Assembly (NCBI RefSeq): GCF_016859285.1
Contig: NC_053416.1
Span: 16,448,501 to 16,512,500 of the forward strand
Direction: 5' to 3'
DNA: 64,000 nt
Source of the DNA: Xiphias gladius
Taxonomy: Eukaryota > Chordata > Actinopteri > Istiophoriformes > Xiphiidae
The notes under the pieces: generated by a model
Told to the model about the DNA's origin: nothing
The model's database searches: none
Seen by the model: only the letters and a program-made list of their open reading frames with translations
In this document: positions 11,987-23,129 of the stretch, in pieces
Layout: the number at the start of each line of letters is the position of its first letter
Numbering within the stretch: position 1 is the first letter of the stretch
Position numbers and translations under genes: made by a program

Positions 11987-13600
11987 CTCTGACCGAGCCA
12001 AATATTGTGCCACAAAAAAAGAACAATGTAGAAGCAACCATCACCCCCCAATCACTGCACCCTCAGCACAACACCTTTCACATTGAAATAATGTGGTTTG
12101 TGTGCGTGCTGCACTTAGTCCGCTCTGTTGTTTTTGCTCTTTTTTGATCCTCAGCCTAATGTTTGTTCAGAAATGTATACACATGTACATAACATTAATA
12201 CTCTGTCAAAGTTAGCAACAGAACCCCTCTGTAGACTTGCACTTTTAACTGCATGTCCCTTGCTGGTGACAGTGTGCATGGCAGATTGTGCAGATGTCTC
12301 TTTGTAGATACACATTTTTGATTTTGCAGGCAGCAATCAGTTCTCAGTCACAATGGTCCTAATTATTTGTCTCAAAACTGAAGTGTAGTTTGCAAAACAT
12401 TTGCGTTATTTTGTTAAAATGTACTAAACGCACAGTAAGGATTAGCAACCTGTTCCCAGTAGCACTTGCCATCTTGGTTAAGATCATGTTCAATGCAGTA
12501 CTCAAGTCATGTATGGTAATTGTGAGTGTGCGTGTGTGTGAGAGAGACAGATGGAGTTAGTGACAAAAAAAGCATCTGTTGTGCTTCCTGGTGCTCTGAC
12601 CCTCCCACTCTGTAACATAATGCTTTTTGTTGTGTTAACAAAAACACAAAGCCGCCAGTGTACAGCACCCAGAGAAAAGAAACAATCATTCTTAGTTCTG
12701 TCAACAGGGGTCTGCAATCATTGAATTAACACAAAATACACAGCGAAGTAGTGGATGTATCATGGTAGTGAATAAAAGTTCACACATGCACCTGTATCGC
12801 AAATGCGATCATAACCCCATCACTGGATTATCACATACTCGTCCAGTATTTCTGTTTCAAGTCAGTTAGTGTACTGTAAGTTGTTCAGAACAAGTGCCCA
12901 AAGCAGCAGAGATGAAGCACTGACTGACTGTATTTTTTGTCCAGTAATGCTACCTTGAGAGTGAAATCCCATTAATTTGAAAAAGATTTATGTTATGAGA
13001 AAATGTGTGTATTCAGCATTATTACTGATGACAAGCTGTTTGTACAGATGGTTTCTTTATCTATGAACAAACTGGTTTTTCACATGAAATGACAAAATAT
13101 CTCTTAAATCACAGAAAAGCATAATCTACAAGCATCAGTATGACACCAATACTAGGCTGGGTTAAAAAAAAGTTCACATCAGCGTCCCAATATAACTGTC
13201 TGGCCTAAGTAGGAATCGTACAGTATATCTGGTGCTTCTGCTATGAAACGATGAACTGAACTCTTTATTTTTGCCAACACGGATGTACTTTTGCCAGTAG
13301 AAAGGGAAAATTATCTTTTTAGACGCAACTTCAGAAGACAGGTGCTGGTGGTGTACTTGTACTATGGCTTTTTACATTTTTGTTATCACCTGTGATTATT
13401 TCTGTTTTTATATTTATTTCATTTACAAGTTGTTGTATAGTTAAGTGTAACTAGACTTCTATGGGACGTAAATTATTGTTTTGTATACAAATCTGTACAA
13501 AGCGTGTAGATGTAAACACTTGATAAAAAGGAAATCTGAAATGTGTTGTTATGGATGTACTTCAGCGTCTTTGTTAAAAAAGGTAATAAAAGCAAGTATT
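11987..13600 (+). other. zfx: 3' UTR of zfx
   Basis: Noncoding sequence after the zfx stop. AATAAA signals lie at 12772-12777 and 13585-13590. The distal one is followed by T-rich DNA and is the likelier end, giving a 3' UTR of about 1.6 kb. A short GT-rich stretch lies near 12520-12540. Confidence 0.6.
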
Positions 13601-13785
13601 TTAGCCCTTTGTCTTTTATTTGCTCACATTGTAAAAGTCCCCCTCTGCTCAAAAATGTGTTTTGCTTATTGTTACTTCTCTTGGATGTTTGGCTTTCACT
13701 GTGAAGAATGATGCATGAGCAGAGTTTGAGACTGAGGCTGTTCTCACAGTTGTCTTCTGAATATCTGCTCAGCCTCAGTCTGAAT

Positions 13786-14204
13786 TTAAAGGTGCCCTGT
13801 GGAGTTCTTATAAACAAACATGTTTACATACTCACAAAAAAAAAAAAAAAAACCATACTGTGTGTCTCTGACAAACGTATTGAATCCAGGTGTCTTCCTC
13901 ACAAAACATCTGCAAAGCCAAGTTTTCTTAAAAGTTTTGAAACCGCAATTGCTTACATCCTTGTTTACAAGCTTGGAGTCTTCATATTTCCTGCCTTTGT
14001 TGGCGCATTGCTGCATTTCTTGGTGTATTACCACATCCTGTAGATCATTGAAATAGTGTGAAACCCTCGGCGGGAATGTGTATCATGACATGCACGTGCA
14101 CAAGCATGTGTGTCCTTGTATGCTATATGAGACTATGTCAGCACACAAAAAAAACAACTTGATAGTGCTACTAGAGGACAAAAACGCCACAGGGAACCTT
14201 TTAA
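13786..14204. mobile_element. TTAA-flanked MITE (piggyBac-like target)
   Basis: An element of about 0.42 kb bounded by TTAA at both ends (13786-13789 and 14201-14204). The inverted ends are AGGTGCCCTGTGGAGTT on the left and, on the opposite strand at the right, AAGGTTCCCTGTGGCGTT. It contains an A17 run and no intact coding capacity. TTAA target duplication is typical of piggyBac-related elements; the family is inferred from the ends only. It sits just past the zfx 3' end, between two convergent genes. Confidence 0.65.
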
Positions 14205-14767
14205 GACAAGTACGTACAAGCATGTGATACCAGTTGCGGTTCAGTATGAGACTTGCAACCAAGTGTGATGTGGAAACTTTAAGCCTGCAAACCCGCTGGG
14301 AATAGACTTTTCAGTGATGTAGGTGACGTCTTGTGTCCAGTGGTTAAATCTTTGAAATAAACAATATGTGCATATTCATAGATCTGGCTTTTTCAAGAGA
14401 AGGAAGAATTTTAAACGAGGTAATTGAACTTCTTTATGGAAAAACCATATCAGAAACCCCTTATTCAAAGCAGAGCATTTTATATGTCACAAAAAACGTC
14501 TGGGGGGATCTTTAAAGCTGGTGCTCTGTTATAGCTGCATGTGGATGAAAGCAAAGTATTTTTCTATTGAAACCAAGCTTTACATCATGTTTAATGATAT
14601 TACGAGCTATTTCTTTATAAAACATTTGAAAGAGCAGAATATGTGAACTGAAAATAAAAAGATATTGTCTCAGTTCTTGGGAGTGACCTTGATAGTTGTA
14701 GAATATTCACAACAAAGGTTAAAGTGTTCAGACAACATCGCTGACATAAGATGACCGGGGCAGAAAA
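14205..14767. other. Spacer and 3' flank of the lipocalin gene
   Basis: The lipocalin 3' UTR (minus strand) should fall here. TTTAAT at about 14589 would read ATTAAA on the minus strand, a possible polyadenylation signal. Nothing else is recognised. Confidence 0.35.
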
Positions 14768-16512
14768 CTAGGCATCTGGGCACTCCGCTAAAGAGGAAAA
14801 GAGTCACAGTGATTAGTGTGTAACATCACTCCTAAGCACAGGTTACTTTAAATAAAACATCTCCATTCGTGTAAGAAGTACCATTTTTTGGAAGGAAAGC
14901 AACATTTTCAGGCAAGATGCCAGTCTCCAAGGAGAACTGCCTGAACTTCTCCAGCAGATCAGCACTGAGGTCCACTCCACGGCCTGTCAAACCACATTGT
15001 ATTAATCTCCTACAGTATGCATGCTTGCTGAGCTGCTGCGCACATTCACATAGACTGGAGAGAGTGTAGCATCAGGGCAAATTAGAACCTTACCGTATAG
15101 TTTGTTGACAATGGTGTTATCTCCCCCCTTAGTCTTGATGGTGTGAGTCAGAGCGTATTCGTCAGGCTTCACGTCAACCATGCGCATGTCATTCTCATTC
15201 GCCCAGCCTGACGAAGAGGAGGAAAACATGTCATGTGAAAGCAGAAATATTGCAGGCGGTTTAACTGTGACTGTTGCATGTATGCCTTTATGTGTTTGTG
15301 CTGTATTATGTGAGTGTGAGGGTGCACTCACGCTCACTTGTGTATGTGAACTTTCCAGGCACATCGGTCTTTTTAGCCAGGTTGCTCATTCTCCAACAAG
15401 AGCCATCAGAGCTGCAAAGACACCATTGAAATTAGATTGACTTTGTCATCACTCACCTTTTAAAAAAAAAAAAATCTCCTTTCTCCCTGTCTGTTCTCTC
15501 GCACTCACATGAGACTGGCGTATGACATGTCCAGGTCCCCATCGGTAGTTGGGGTGAACATGGCCGTGCCCATCTTCATGCTAGCTCTGCGGTTGGCAAA
15601 CCACTGGGCATTAGTTGCAAATCCAATCAGGTACCACTTCCCCGCCATCTGTGTGTACACACAAGGCAGGCATGGCAGAAACAAGACAAAAATGCCATAT
15701 ATACATACAGTAACACTCACTATGGCCTTCCTTTAAACAGAGTGTGTTTCAAGTAATAACCAGGTGCGGGTACTATAGAGGATAGAGACCATAGCTGCCC
15801 TGTAAACATCTGACTTGTAGCCAGCTGTAAAGTTTTACTCAATCTTCAATCTCTGTGGTCATATTTCTGTGCGTTGTGCGTGTGTGCTTGTCAAGCAGGA
15901 GAATAATTGTTGTTAGTATCATCCGTCTCACTCTATTTTTAGAAAAGGAAACATCTGCTGAGGCTCTCTTATGCATCTAATTAAATTTCAAATTTTTACA
16001 CACAGTTATTGTGCAAGAATGTGATGGTAGGCTTAGAAAAAAGTTAATTCCTCACATAGTTTTTCCCTAAATGTCACCTTACTCCTTGCAAAAATAATGC
16101 AAATACACCACTCATTCAAGTACAGAGTTGCTTAAGTGCATTTTACAAAATAGCCAGGAAATATAAACATATATACAACATTGATCAAAGTCAAAAAATC
16201 TTTGTCTCACTTATTTTTAGCTAATTTTATCATGCTTGCCATCTTCATTTGATAAATGAATAAGTGACACGTGACACCTTATCACGCATCCTGAAACAGC
16301 CTGCCAAATCCTTTCTTCTGCCAGATGCTCAGGCTACAGCTGACTCAGTTGTGAGGAGTAATTAAACACAATGCATACAGGCACGATGAATCTATTTTGT
16401 GACTAAAATAGTGTCTTACCCCCTGTAAATTGAAGTCTGCCTGGGGAATGACTTCGGAGGACACCATCAAGGAGCAGAGCCCAGCGCCCAGCACTGTCAA
16501 CAGTAAAGTCAT
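14768..16512 (-). CDS. ptgdsb: Lipocalin, prostaglandin-D-synthase-like (ptgdsb type), complete
   Basis: Small secreted lipocalin. Six coding exons in transcript order: 16420-16512, 15509-15648, 15332-15411, 15094-15207, 14882-14983 and 14768-14787, all GT-AG, giving 182 residues. The N-terminus (MTLLLTVLGAGLCSLMVSS) is a signal peptide. The lipocalin GxW motif is in MAGKWYLIGFATNAQWF. A Cys in SDGSCWRM and one in PKNAECPDA match the conserved disulfide pair. The exon pattern is the usual lipocalin one, with a tiny last exon. Human PTGDS has catalytic Cys65 in a SMCK context; here the aligned residues are KMGT, so that Cys is Gly. Ligand carriage is likely, prostaglandin D2 synthesis by the mammalian mechanism is not. 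The symbol rests on resemblance to teleost ptgdsb proteins from memory. Confidence 0.9.
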
Positions 16513-16608
16513 AGTTACTGAGGAGCAGAGTCAGTTGCAGGAATGATGATAGAGAAGAGCGTGGATGAAGATCTGGGGGTCTGTTGTCGAGGTTCTGCCC
16601 CGACAACC

Positions 16609-16617
16609 CTTTATATA
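16609..16617 (-). promoter_or_regulatory. TATA box of the lipocalin gene
   Basis: TATATAAAG reads on the minus strand about 97 bases before the lipocalin start codon, a fitting distance for a short 5' UTR. Confidence 0.7.
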
Positions 16618-16650
16618 GTTGCGCATGCGATTACCTTTTCCCTCGCAGCC

Positions 16651-16651
<1 letters not shown>

Positions 16652-16686
<35 letters not shown>
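16652..16686. repeat. (AC)n microsatellite
   Basis: About 17 AC units, some 35 bases upstream of the lipocalin TATA box. Confidence 0.95.
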
Positions 16687-16687
<1 letters not shown>

Positions 16688-16689
16688 TT

Positions 16690-18205
16690 ATACAACCACA
16701 CCCACATAAACCCTGGAGCTGGGACGGGTTCAAACACGTGAAACTTCAGACAAACACATTTACAGTTCCACAGCCACAAGGTAAGCTTTTAGTCCTGCCA
16801 GGGTAGAATTTAACCAAATGTGTGAGAAGTAAAAGCATGGCATTAGACGGCAGGAGTAACATGCCAAGAAATGACATAACCTGAATAAGGATGGATAGAG
16901 ACGATATCCTGTCTGTCTCATCGTTAAGAGTTGGAAAGCACAGTATTTGATATTGCCATCTCATTATGCAGCTTCACATGTGTGAGCATAAGCTGTAAAA
17001 GAACAGGAACCGAAAGTGGTAAACAAAGCTGTGCCTGCCCTCCAGTGCTTTCTGCGGCAGAGGCCACAGAATCAAATTCATCCGTCAGCAGTTGTGTTGG
17101 TAAAACACGAGACAACACAACTGCCCTTGCAAATTAGATTCCTAATCATGCAACACCATGTGGTTCTTTGAAATGCTTTCGCGGGAAACTGTAGTGTCGC
17201 TTTTATGGGTCTAAAGTCAATAAATACTTCCACCTCCCCATTCGTCTTACAATTACATGAATTACTGTCAGGAATGAAAATAACAACGTATTCTACATGC
17301 AGTTTGTGCCTCCCAAGAGAACAAACAAAACTGCTGAACCATCACACAATCTCACCTCCAGTAAGTGTTCTGGAGCTTTTGATCACATCACATGATCTTC
17401 ATCACCAGATGGAGCAAAACTAGATTAATAATCACTCAGTCTATCGACTGGAAGAATGGAGGTAAAACTGGAGTATGAATGGAATACCGCCCACATTGTT
17501 CAACTTAAGATATCGCTCCTCCTAAATGCCTGTGCTACTGCTAACAGCGAGTCACAGGCCAGCAGCCACAGCTGTATTTCAGGATATTTTCACTAAGTGT
17601 CGGATAACCTTGTGACCGTTTTCTAAACACCAAGCATCGGCTCCACTCTCTCTATTCCCTTCTGTCAGATGGCTCTCTCAACAGGCAGGAGATCTGCTTT
17701 GAATGCCCAATCAGTTCACACAATAGTAAACTATGACTGAACAAGTTCCTGCGTTCTTCAGTTCTGCCCTGTGGAAATGTAACGTAATAAAAAGGTTAAG
17801 AGTCAACTGTAACTGTTCCTAGCCTTCATTTACCGGAGATATCAGGGTTTGAATCACCTGCCTCCAGCTCTGCTGCTCCTGCCTGGCTCCTTTCCCTCCT
17901 GGCCCAGAAACCAATTTGTATGAACTGTAGCAAAACAACAACTGAGGAGCAAAAAACAAATGCAGACTGGATGAAGTTAGTCATCACCCATAGACCAATA
18001 TAGTGTTTCCCGCACTGCACAGTGAATGTTTGGTCAAACTACCATGGCTGAAGTATACGGGAACAAAAACTCATACAAAGACTCTGGGTGTGAATACCAC
18101 CATCGGTGTATTGTATATTAATTTGGAGTTAATACTCTAAATTGTGTGTAGCATGTAACAACACTGGTGCCGTACCGCAAAATTCAGCAGGTATAAATGT
18201 AGCTC
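16690..18205. other. Intergenic, no gene seen
   Basis: Unique-looking AT-rich sequence upstream of the lipocalin promoter. Only short chance frames occur. No RNA gene or clear mobile element was seen. Confidence 0.5.
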
Positions 18206-18211
18206 TTCACG

Positions 18212-18727
18212 AGTGGTGGAAAGTAACTAAGGACATTTACTCTAGTACTGTACCTATACAATTTTGAAGTACTTGTACTTTGCTTGAGTAATTCCACGTT
18301 CTGCTACTTTATACTTCTACTCCACCACATTTCAGAAGCAAATATTGTACTTTTCACTCCACTACATAAACTTTGCGAATTCAGATTATTGATACAAAAT
18401 ATAATCAGAAATAAATTATTACATATTATTATAGATTAAATTACTCAGCTGTATATAAAATATTTCAAATTTGCCTCAGGTTAAACAGCTGCAGCATTAA
18501 AGTGGTGTTTACATTAATAATTATAACCCAATATTATAATATATTTTATACTTGAAATAGGCCAGTCTGCTTAATGAGTACTTATACTTTTGGTACTTTA
18601 ACTATATTTTGATGCTAACAATGCTGCACTTTTACTAAAGTAAAATTTTGAGTGCAGGACTTTTACTTGAGTATTTTTATACTGTAAGTAAAGTAAAGTA
18701 AAAGATCTGAGTACTTCTTCCACCACT
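18212..18727. mobile_element. hAT-like MITE with AGTGGTGGAA ends
   Basis: An element of about 0.5 kb whose ends are inverted copies of AGTGGTGGAA (18212 onward, and TTCCACCACT ending at 18727). The interior is rich in motifs such as TACTTGTACTTTGCTTGAGTA and TTTTACTT, matching from memory a very common noncoding teleost repeat. There is no coding capacity. No clear target duplication was seen, so the superfamily is tentative. Confidence 0.65.
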
Positions 18728-21100
18728 GCTATGTGCAAAGATAAGGAGCCTGAATTATACTTTACGGCCAAAAACCTTTTCAATACAAGTACGTTTGTCC
18801 GTAATTCTGATCTCTGCATCATTTTAAAGTGGGTTGGTTACAAGGCTGAGCTCTCAACTTTCCGCAGGATCTTTTTTTCCACTGCAGAGATTAAAATATG
18901 AATCGGGAAGTTCTGATCAGATGAATTGGTGTAATGAGCTGGAAACCGACCAGTGCAGGCGGACACATGCTGCAGCACAAAGATTCCTTCGACCTACATA
19001 CCTTGCCCGTTTAAACAGGTATGCCTTTTTCTCCCAGAAAACAAACATTTAATTTAGTGTTCTGCCAGAAAAACATCTTACATTTGAATATTTACAAAGA
19101 CAGCCCCGTGCAAAAAACTGCAGCGGCAGACATCTACAATTAACTAGTAATCTGTGAATTGTCAAACCAACCTATTGGAGAAATGTACTTATACTTAAAT
19201 CTAATTTACATTTAGACAATAGCTTGAGTTATCAAAGCATCTGCAGATTTACCAAGCCCAAAAATAACTGCAAAGGTTCTGTGTCAGGAAGTGAATAGTT
19301 AAGCGCGGGAGGAAAATGAGCCAAGACCACTCCACTGCCAGTCTTTTAGTCACACAACATGAAAAGCCTAAATACGCAACTGTATTACATATCTGTAACA
19401 GTTCATTAACAACTGAAACCAAATACTGACAAACAATGTAGCGTCTTCTCGATGAACAAAGTCATTTGAATTAGAATTGGTATTGGATTTCGTTTCAGTG
19501 TAACTGCCAGCGATGGTGGCTTATTAGCCATTTTCCCACCAGTTTGGAGATACTCTTATAGTTCTTTTCACCAAGCGGGACATATTGTAGCTGTCAGAAA
19601 TCCTCAATATCTCTGACTTGATGTGAACAGTTTCCCCCACTTGGTTGTTGGTAATTACAGACTGAATGATATAACGTGATTGCAAGATTAATCTTGAAAT
19701 GTGTAACTTAGGTTGATCACCTGGGAAAAGGGTTGTAAGCATGGCCCCACTTCATGTGCCTTTTAAAATTTTATGAAAAACTGAAACTTCCTATTTAACT
19801 GCCTCTGCCAACTATTTATAACACCGTAAATCATCACAGAGAAAACTGCACTGAATTTTTTGTTAGCAGCTCATTGCCCAAAGGAGTTGCAGTCTCTAAG
19901 ATATGACATCTATACTGTGTGGAAAGGAGCTTTAAGGGCAGGCATACACACACACACACTGTACACGAAAACAGTATATACTGTACGCACACTGAGGGCA
20001 AGAGGAAAAAATGTATGAAATGACACACTTAGTAGCTATGTAATTTTTGGACATTTACAGCTTTACCAGTAAGGCTGTAAAAAGTAGTTTGGCCTCAGGG
20101 TGGCACAAGAGGTGTGTGCATGGATTCACGTCAATCAAGAGAGTTCATAGTTTTGGGAGATTAATGTGATGAATCTGCTGTTTAGACTATGAGATTTTTT
20201 GTTGATAAGGTTGATATGTTGGCCTGGGGCTGGAGCTAGAGGACAGCTCAAGGATGAAAAGAGTTTGCTCTGAAGCCATGCGTGAAATTTCATGTTGATG
20301 TTCGTGGAACGGCTTAGTAAAAACATCAGGAGCCAATGGGCCATGAATATGCAAAAGCAAATTAAATGTAAATCTGTCCATAGTTTTCAAGATACCTTGT
20401 CTTGGTCAAATGATGAAAATATCTTCAACCACATTTCACTGCAGTCTGATCAGGAGCAACACTAACAGAGTTTATAAAACTAACCAGGCATTGTAATGAC
20501 TTCTGGCTGTAGGCTAATCACATGGGAAACAATCATGACAAACGAATATATTTTGAGGCAGCGACGATGAAGCCATGCTCAGGGAATTTGGTGATGGAGT
20601 TGCTCGAGATTATTGAAGAAAAAATTCTATATTATGGGATTAGGGAGCGATAGAAGTTGGTTTAGAGCAGTAGAGTGAGCCTTTATGGAGAGAAGATTTG
20701 CATTCTCAGAGAGTGACACGTGGCATCAGATCTGCATGTACATATGTGGCACATCTGCGATAACCCAATTCTTCGGGGCACAGAATACAACACACCAGAT
20801 AGCAACTGTATCAAATGTATGGGTCCAAATATTAACCACAGTGTATCACTCAATTTTTCCTTTAAAGCAAAGGGTTAAGCTCACTATGTCCGTGGCAATT
20901 GCACTAACTGAACTAATAACATAATGCAGTATGTCCATTCAGTGTTTCAAATATAAACAGCAGTATATATATAAATGTACAGGATTAAGCACTGAGGAGG
21001 TACTATGGGTAACACTGAATTATAATTCTTGGGGTTTCTCTTAAAATAAAATGGAAAAGAGGAGAAATTATGTGTCAATTTTTGAAATTTTATTTTGCTT
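18728..21100. other. Intergenic, no gene seen
   Basis: AT-rich sequence with only short chance reading frames. A short (AC)n tract lies near 19945-19960. Nothing else can be supported. Confidence 0.5.
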
Positions 21101-21129
21101 TGAGAACATGATTTCAATCTAAGATATTT

Positions 21130-21680
21130 TTAATGTAAGATGTGACAACTAACAATTTGACCAAATTGAGATTATATGACCTCCTTACAACAGATGTACA
21201 TTTAGACAGCACTCGTGGCGGGAAAATGCACAGATAACCAACCCTAATGGCACGGAGACGCCAAATTGACCTTTCAGTTGAATGATTTAAAAAGGGCAAA
21301 TTTACTGATTTGAACAGTTTTGATTGTGAGGTGTATGGTCATATATGTAGAATATAAACCATGTGTGAAAATAGAGGTATGGCTCGGAGCCCATAGGTCA
21401 AAGGTCCTCAGAAGGGGTCTTGCAGTTCCCAAAGGAAGGTAATGCTTTGTAACTAAAACCATATGTGAGTGACAGTTTTTAGGAAAACCACTGTCCTATT
21501 TAAGAGTCGGTGACCAAGGCTGAATTTCAGAGTGGTTCATCGGCTTCACACCCTCTCACAAGCAGATCTGCAGATGCTTGACTTGGCGCTGTTCTTCTTT
21601 GTAATAAACCTTTATATGCAATCAAGACGGTGTCAGCGGAGTCTCCTTCATCCTCTTCACATCATCAACACCATCAAATG
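21130..21680 (+). mobile_element. Possible solo LTR fossil
   Basis: Promoter-like and polyadenylation-like signals stand in LTR order: a TATA-like CTATTTAAG near 21497, then AATAAA at about 21602, then a CA-ending segment near 21680. No internal coding region flanks it. The left edge and any flanking duplication are not resolved, so this is only a candidate solo LTR, family unknown and apparently old. Confidence 0.3.
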
Positions 21681-21689
21681 AACTACAAT

Positions 21690-23129
21690 TGCTCCAACCA
21701 AGATGTGCATGAGAATTGACAATGGGAAATAATGGGAATATACGGAGGGAAACACTGTAGACATCACAGGGGAGTACACAAACTGTTTAGTTTGCCATTT
21801 TTATTATACTATAGGAAAGATAATAGAAATTTAAATATATTATGTTACAATGGGCAGGACTTTTGCCTTCGTGTTATTATAAATAAATAACATCTGTAAC
21901 TGATTATTTACACAAGCAACTCCTGCAAAGATCAAAAACATCACTGAGGCAGAGCACTGCAGAGAAAAATAGGAAATATACACAGGGGGGAAACCAGATC
22001 GTACCAATCGTAACAATTCAGCTGACGGGAGCTGCTCCGGGAATTACTGACTTCACGCCCACCACCCGTGCGGGAGTGCTAGGATGGGATGTATCGTCTC
22101 GATGTACAGCACCCCCCCGGGGATTTCTGCACAGGGACGCGTCCAGGAGGAAGAGAGCGGCTCGCAGCGGCTCGTCTGGCTCCAACTCCACATCCGTGAA
22201 TTCAAAAAAAAAAAACGTTCCGGTCAAGAGTCTGCGCGAGAAACAACAGCTTGTGGGGACAGTGACACGGCCGCGCGCGCAGCCTTACGCCGGCATGGTA
22301 AACGTTGCACATTAGCACGTTGAAATGCTAAAAGTTACGTGCCACACGTAAGCACGTGAACACGTAAATGGGCAACTGTGCTGCCTGAGGTCATGGCGCA
22401 GCGGAGTCGGCGCTTCGCCTGACAAAGTACAACTGCGGCTGATAAAGTGCAGAGCTGAGCCTGACAACCTGAGATGTCGCACTTAGGCTGAACACGTTCA
22501 ATTGTAGTCATACCGCGGCCTGTCCTCGGGCGCCACCTTATGGACAATTTGTAGGTGTTTTACAACGCTAGTGGACCTAAATTATTTCTCAATTTTTCAT
22601 CCATCCAGCGGTTTTTGTCGTGAGCCATGTAATGACCATTACCGCCTCATGTCGCTGAGAGCGTGGCTGTTATTCCTCTTTTACTTGAACCCCACAGAGT
22701 CACTCCTCATTTACTGCAAGATTCATATTTTTATTTCATTTTCAAACTGACATGTGGTCAAAAATATGTTGAGAGAAGTCAGGCAGCATAAAAAATATTC
22801 ACTCTCTGCAGATGGGCTGGAGAAAGTAAAGTGACATGGCAGTGCCTGCAGCTTTATTCCATGAATAGACAATTGCGCTACAAATTCCAACTTCAAAAGT
22901 ACTCAGCGTGTACTTTTTGAAACAGTATACATTAGCACCTTTATATTCCCCTGTAACTTATCCCAGACTTAAAATTGTTTTAGATATATTATATTTAAGA
23001 GGCCTGAATGCAATAAGCATGGGAAGCCATCAGCAGATATATCCTAAGAAATACATAAGATGAAATTCTTCACACGTGCCATATTAACAGTCTGTTATCA
23101 CGATGTTTACTAGAAAGTAGAGAGTGAAA
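21690..23129. other. Intergenic and 3' flank of zdhhc23, with a small CpG-rich block
   Basis: Between about 22020 and 22520 the sequence is CpG-rich and has overlapping open frames of 79 codons on the plus strand (22076-22315 and 22084-22323), followed by a donor-like GTAAAC near 22296. No homology is recognised. Minus-strand AATAAA signals at 22853-22858 and 22730-22735 could end the zdhhc23 transcript. Confidence 0.35.
22853..22858 (-). promoter_or_regulatory. zdhhc23: Candidate zdhhc23 polyadenylation signal
   Basis: AATAAA on the minus strand, about 270 bases after the zdhhc23 stop codon. Confidence 0.45.

Noticed and set aside
16543-16806. Open frames across (AC)n tracts here and at 43.2, 47.4 and 49.4 kb
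   Set aside because: Dinucleotide repeats stay open in several frames and give Thr-His or Cys-Val runs; not genes.
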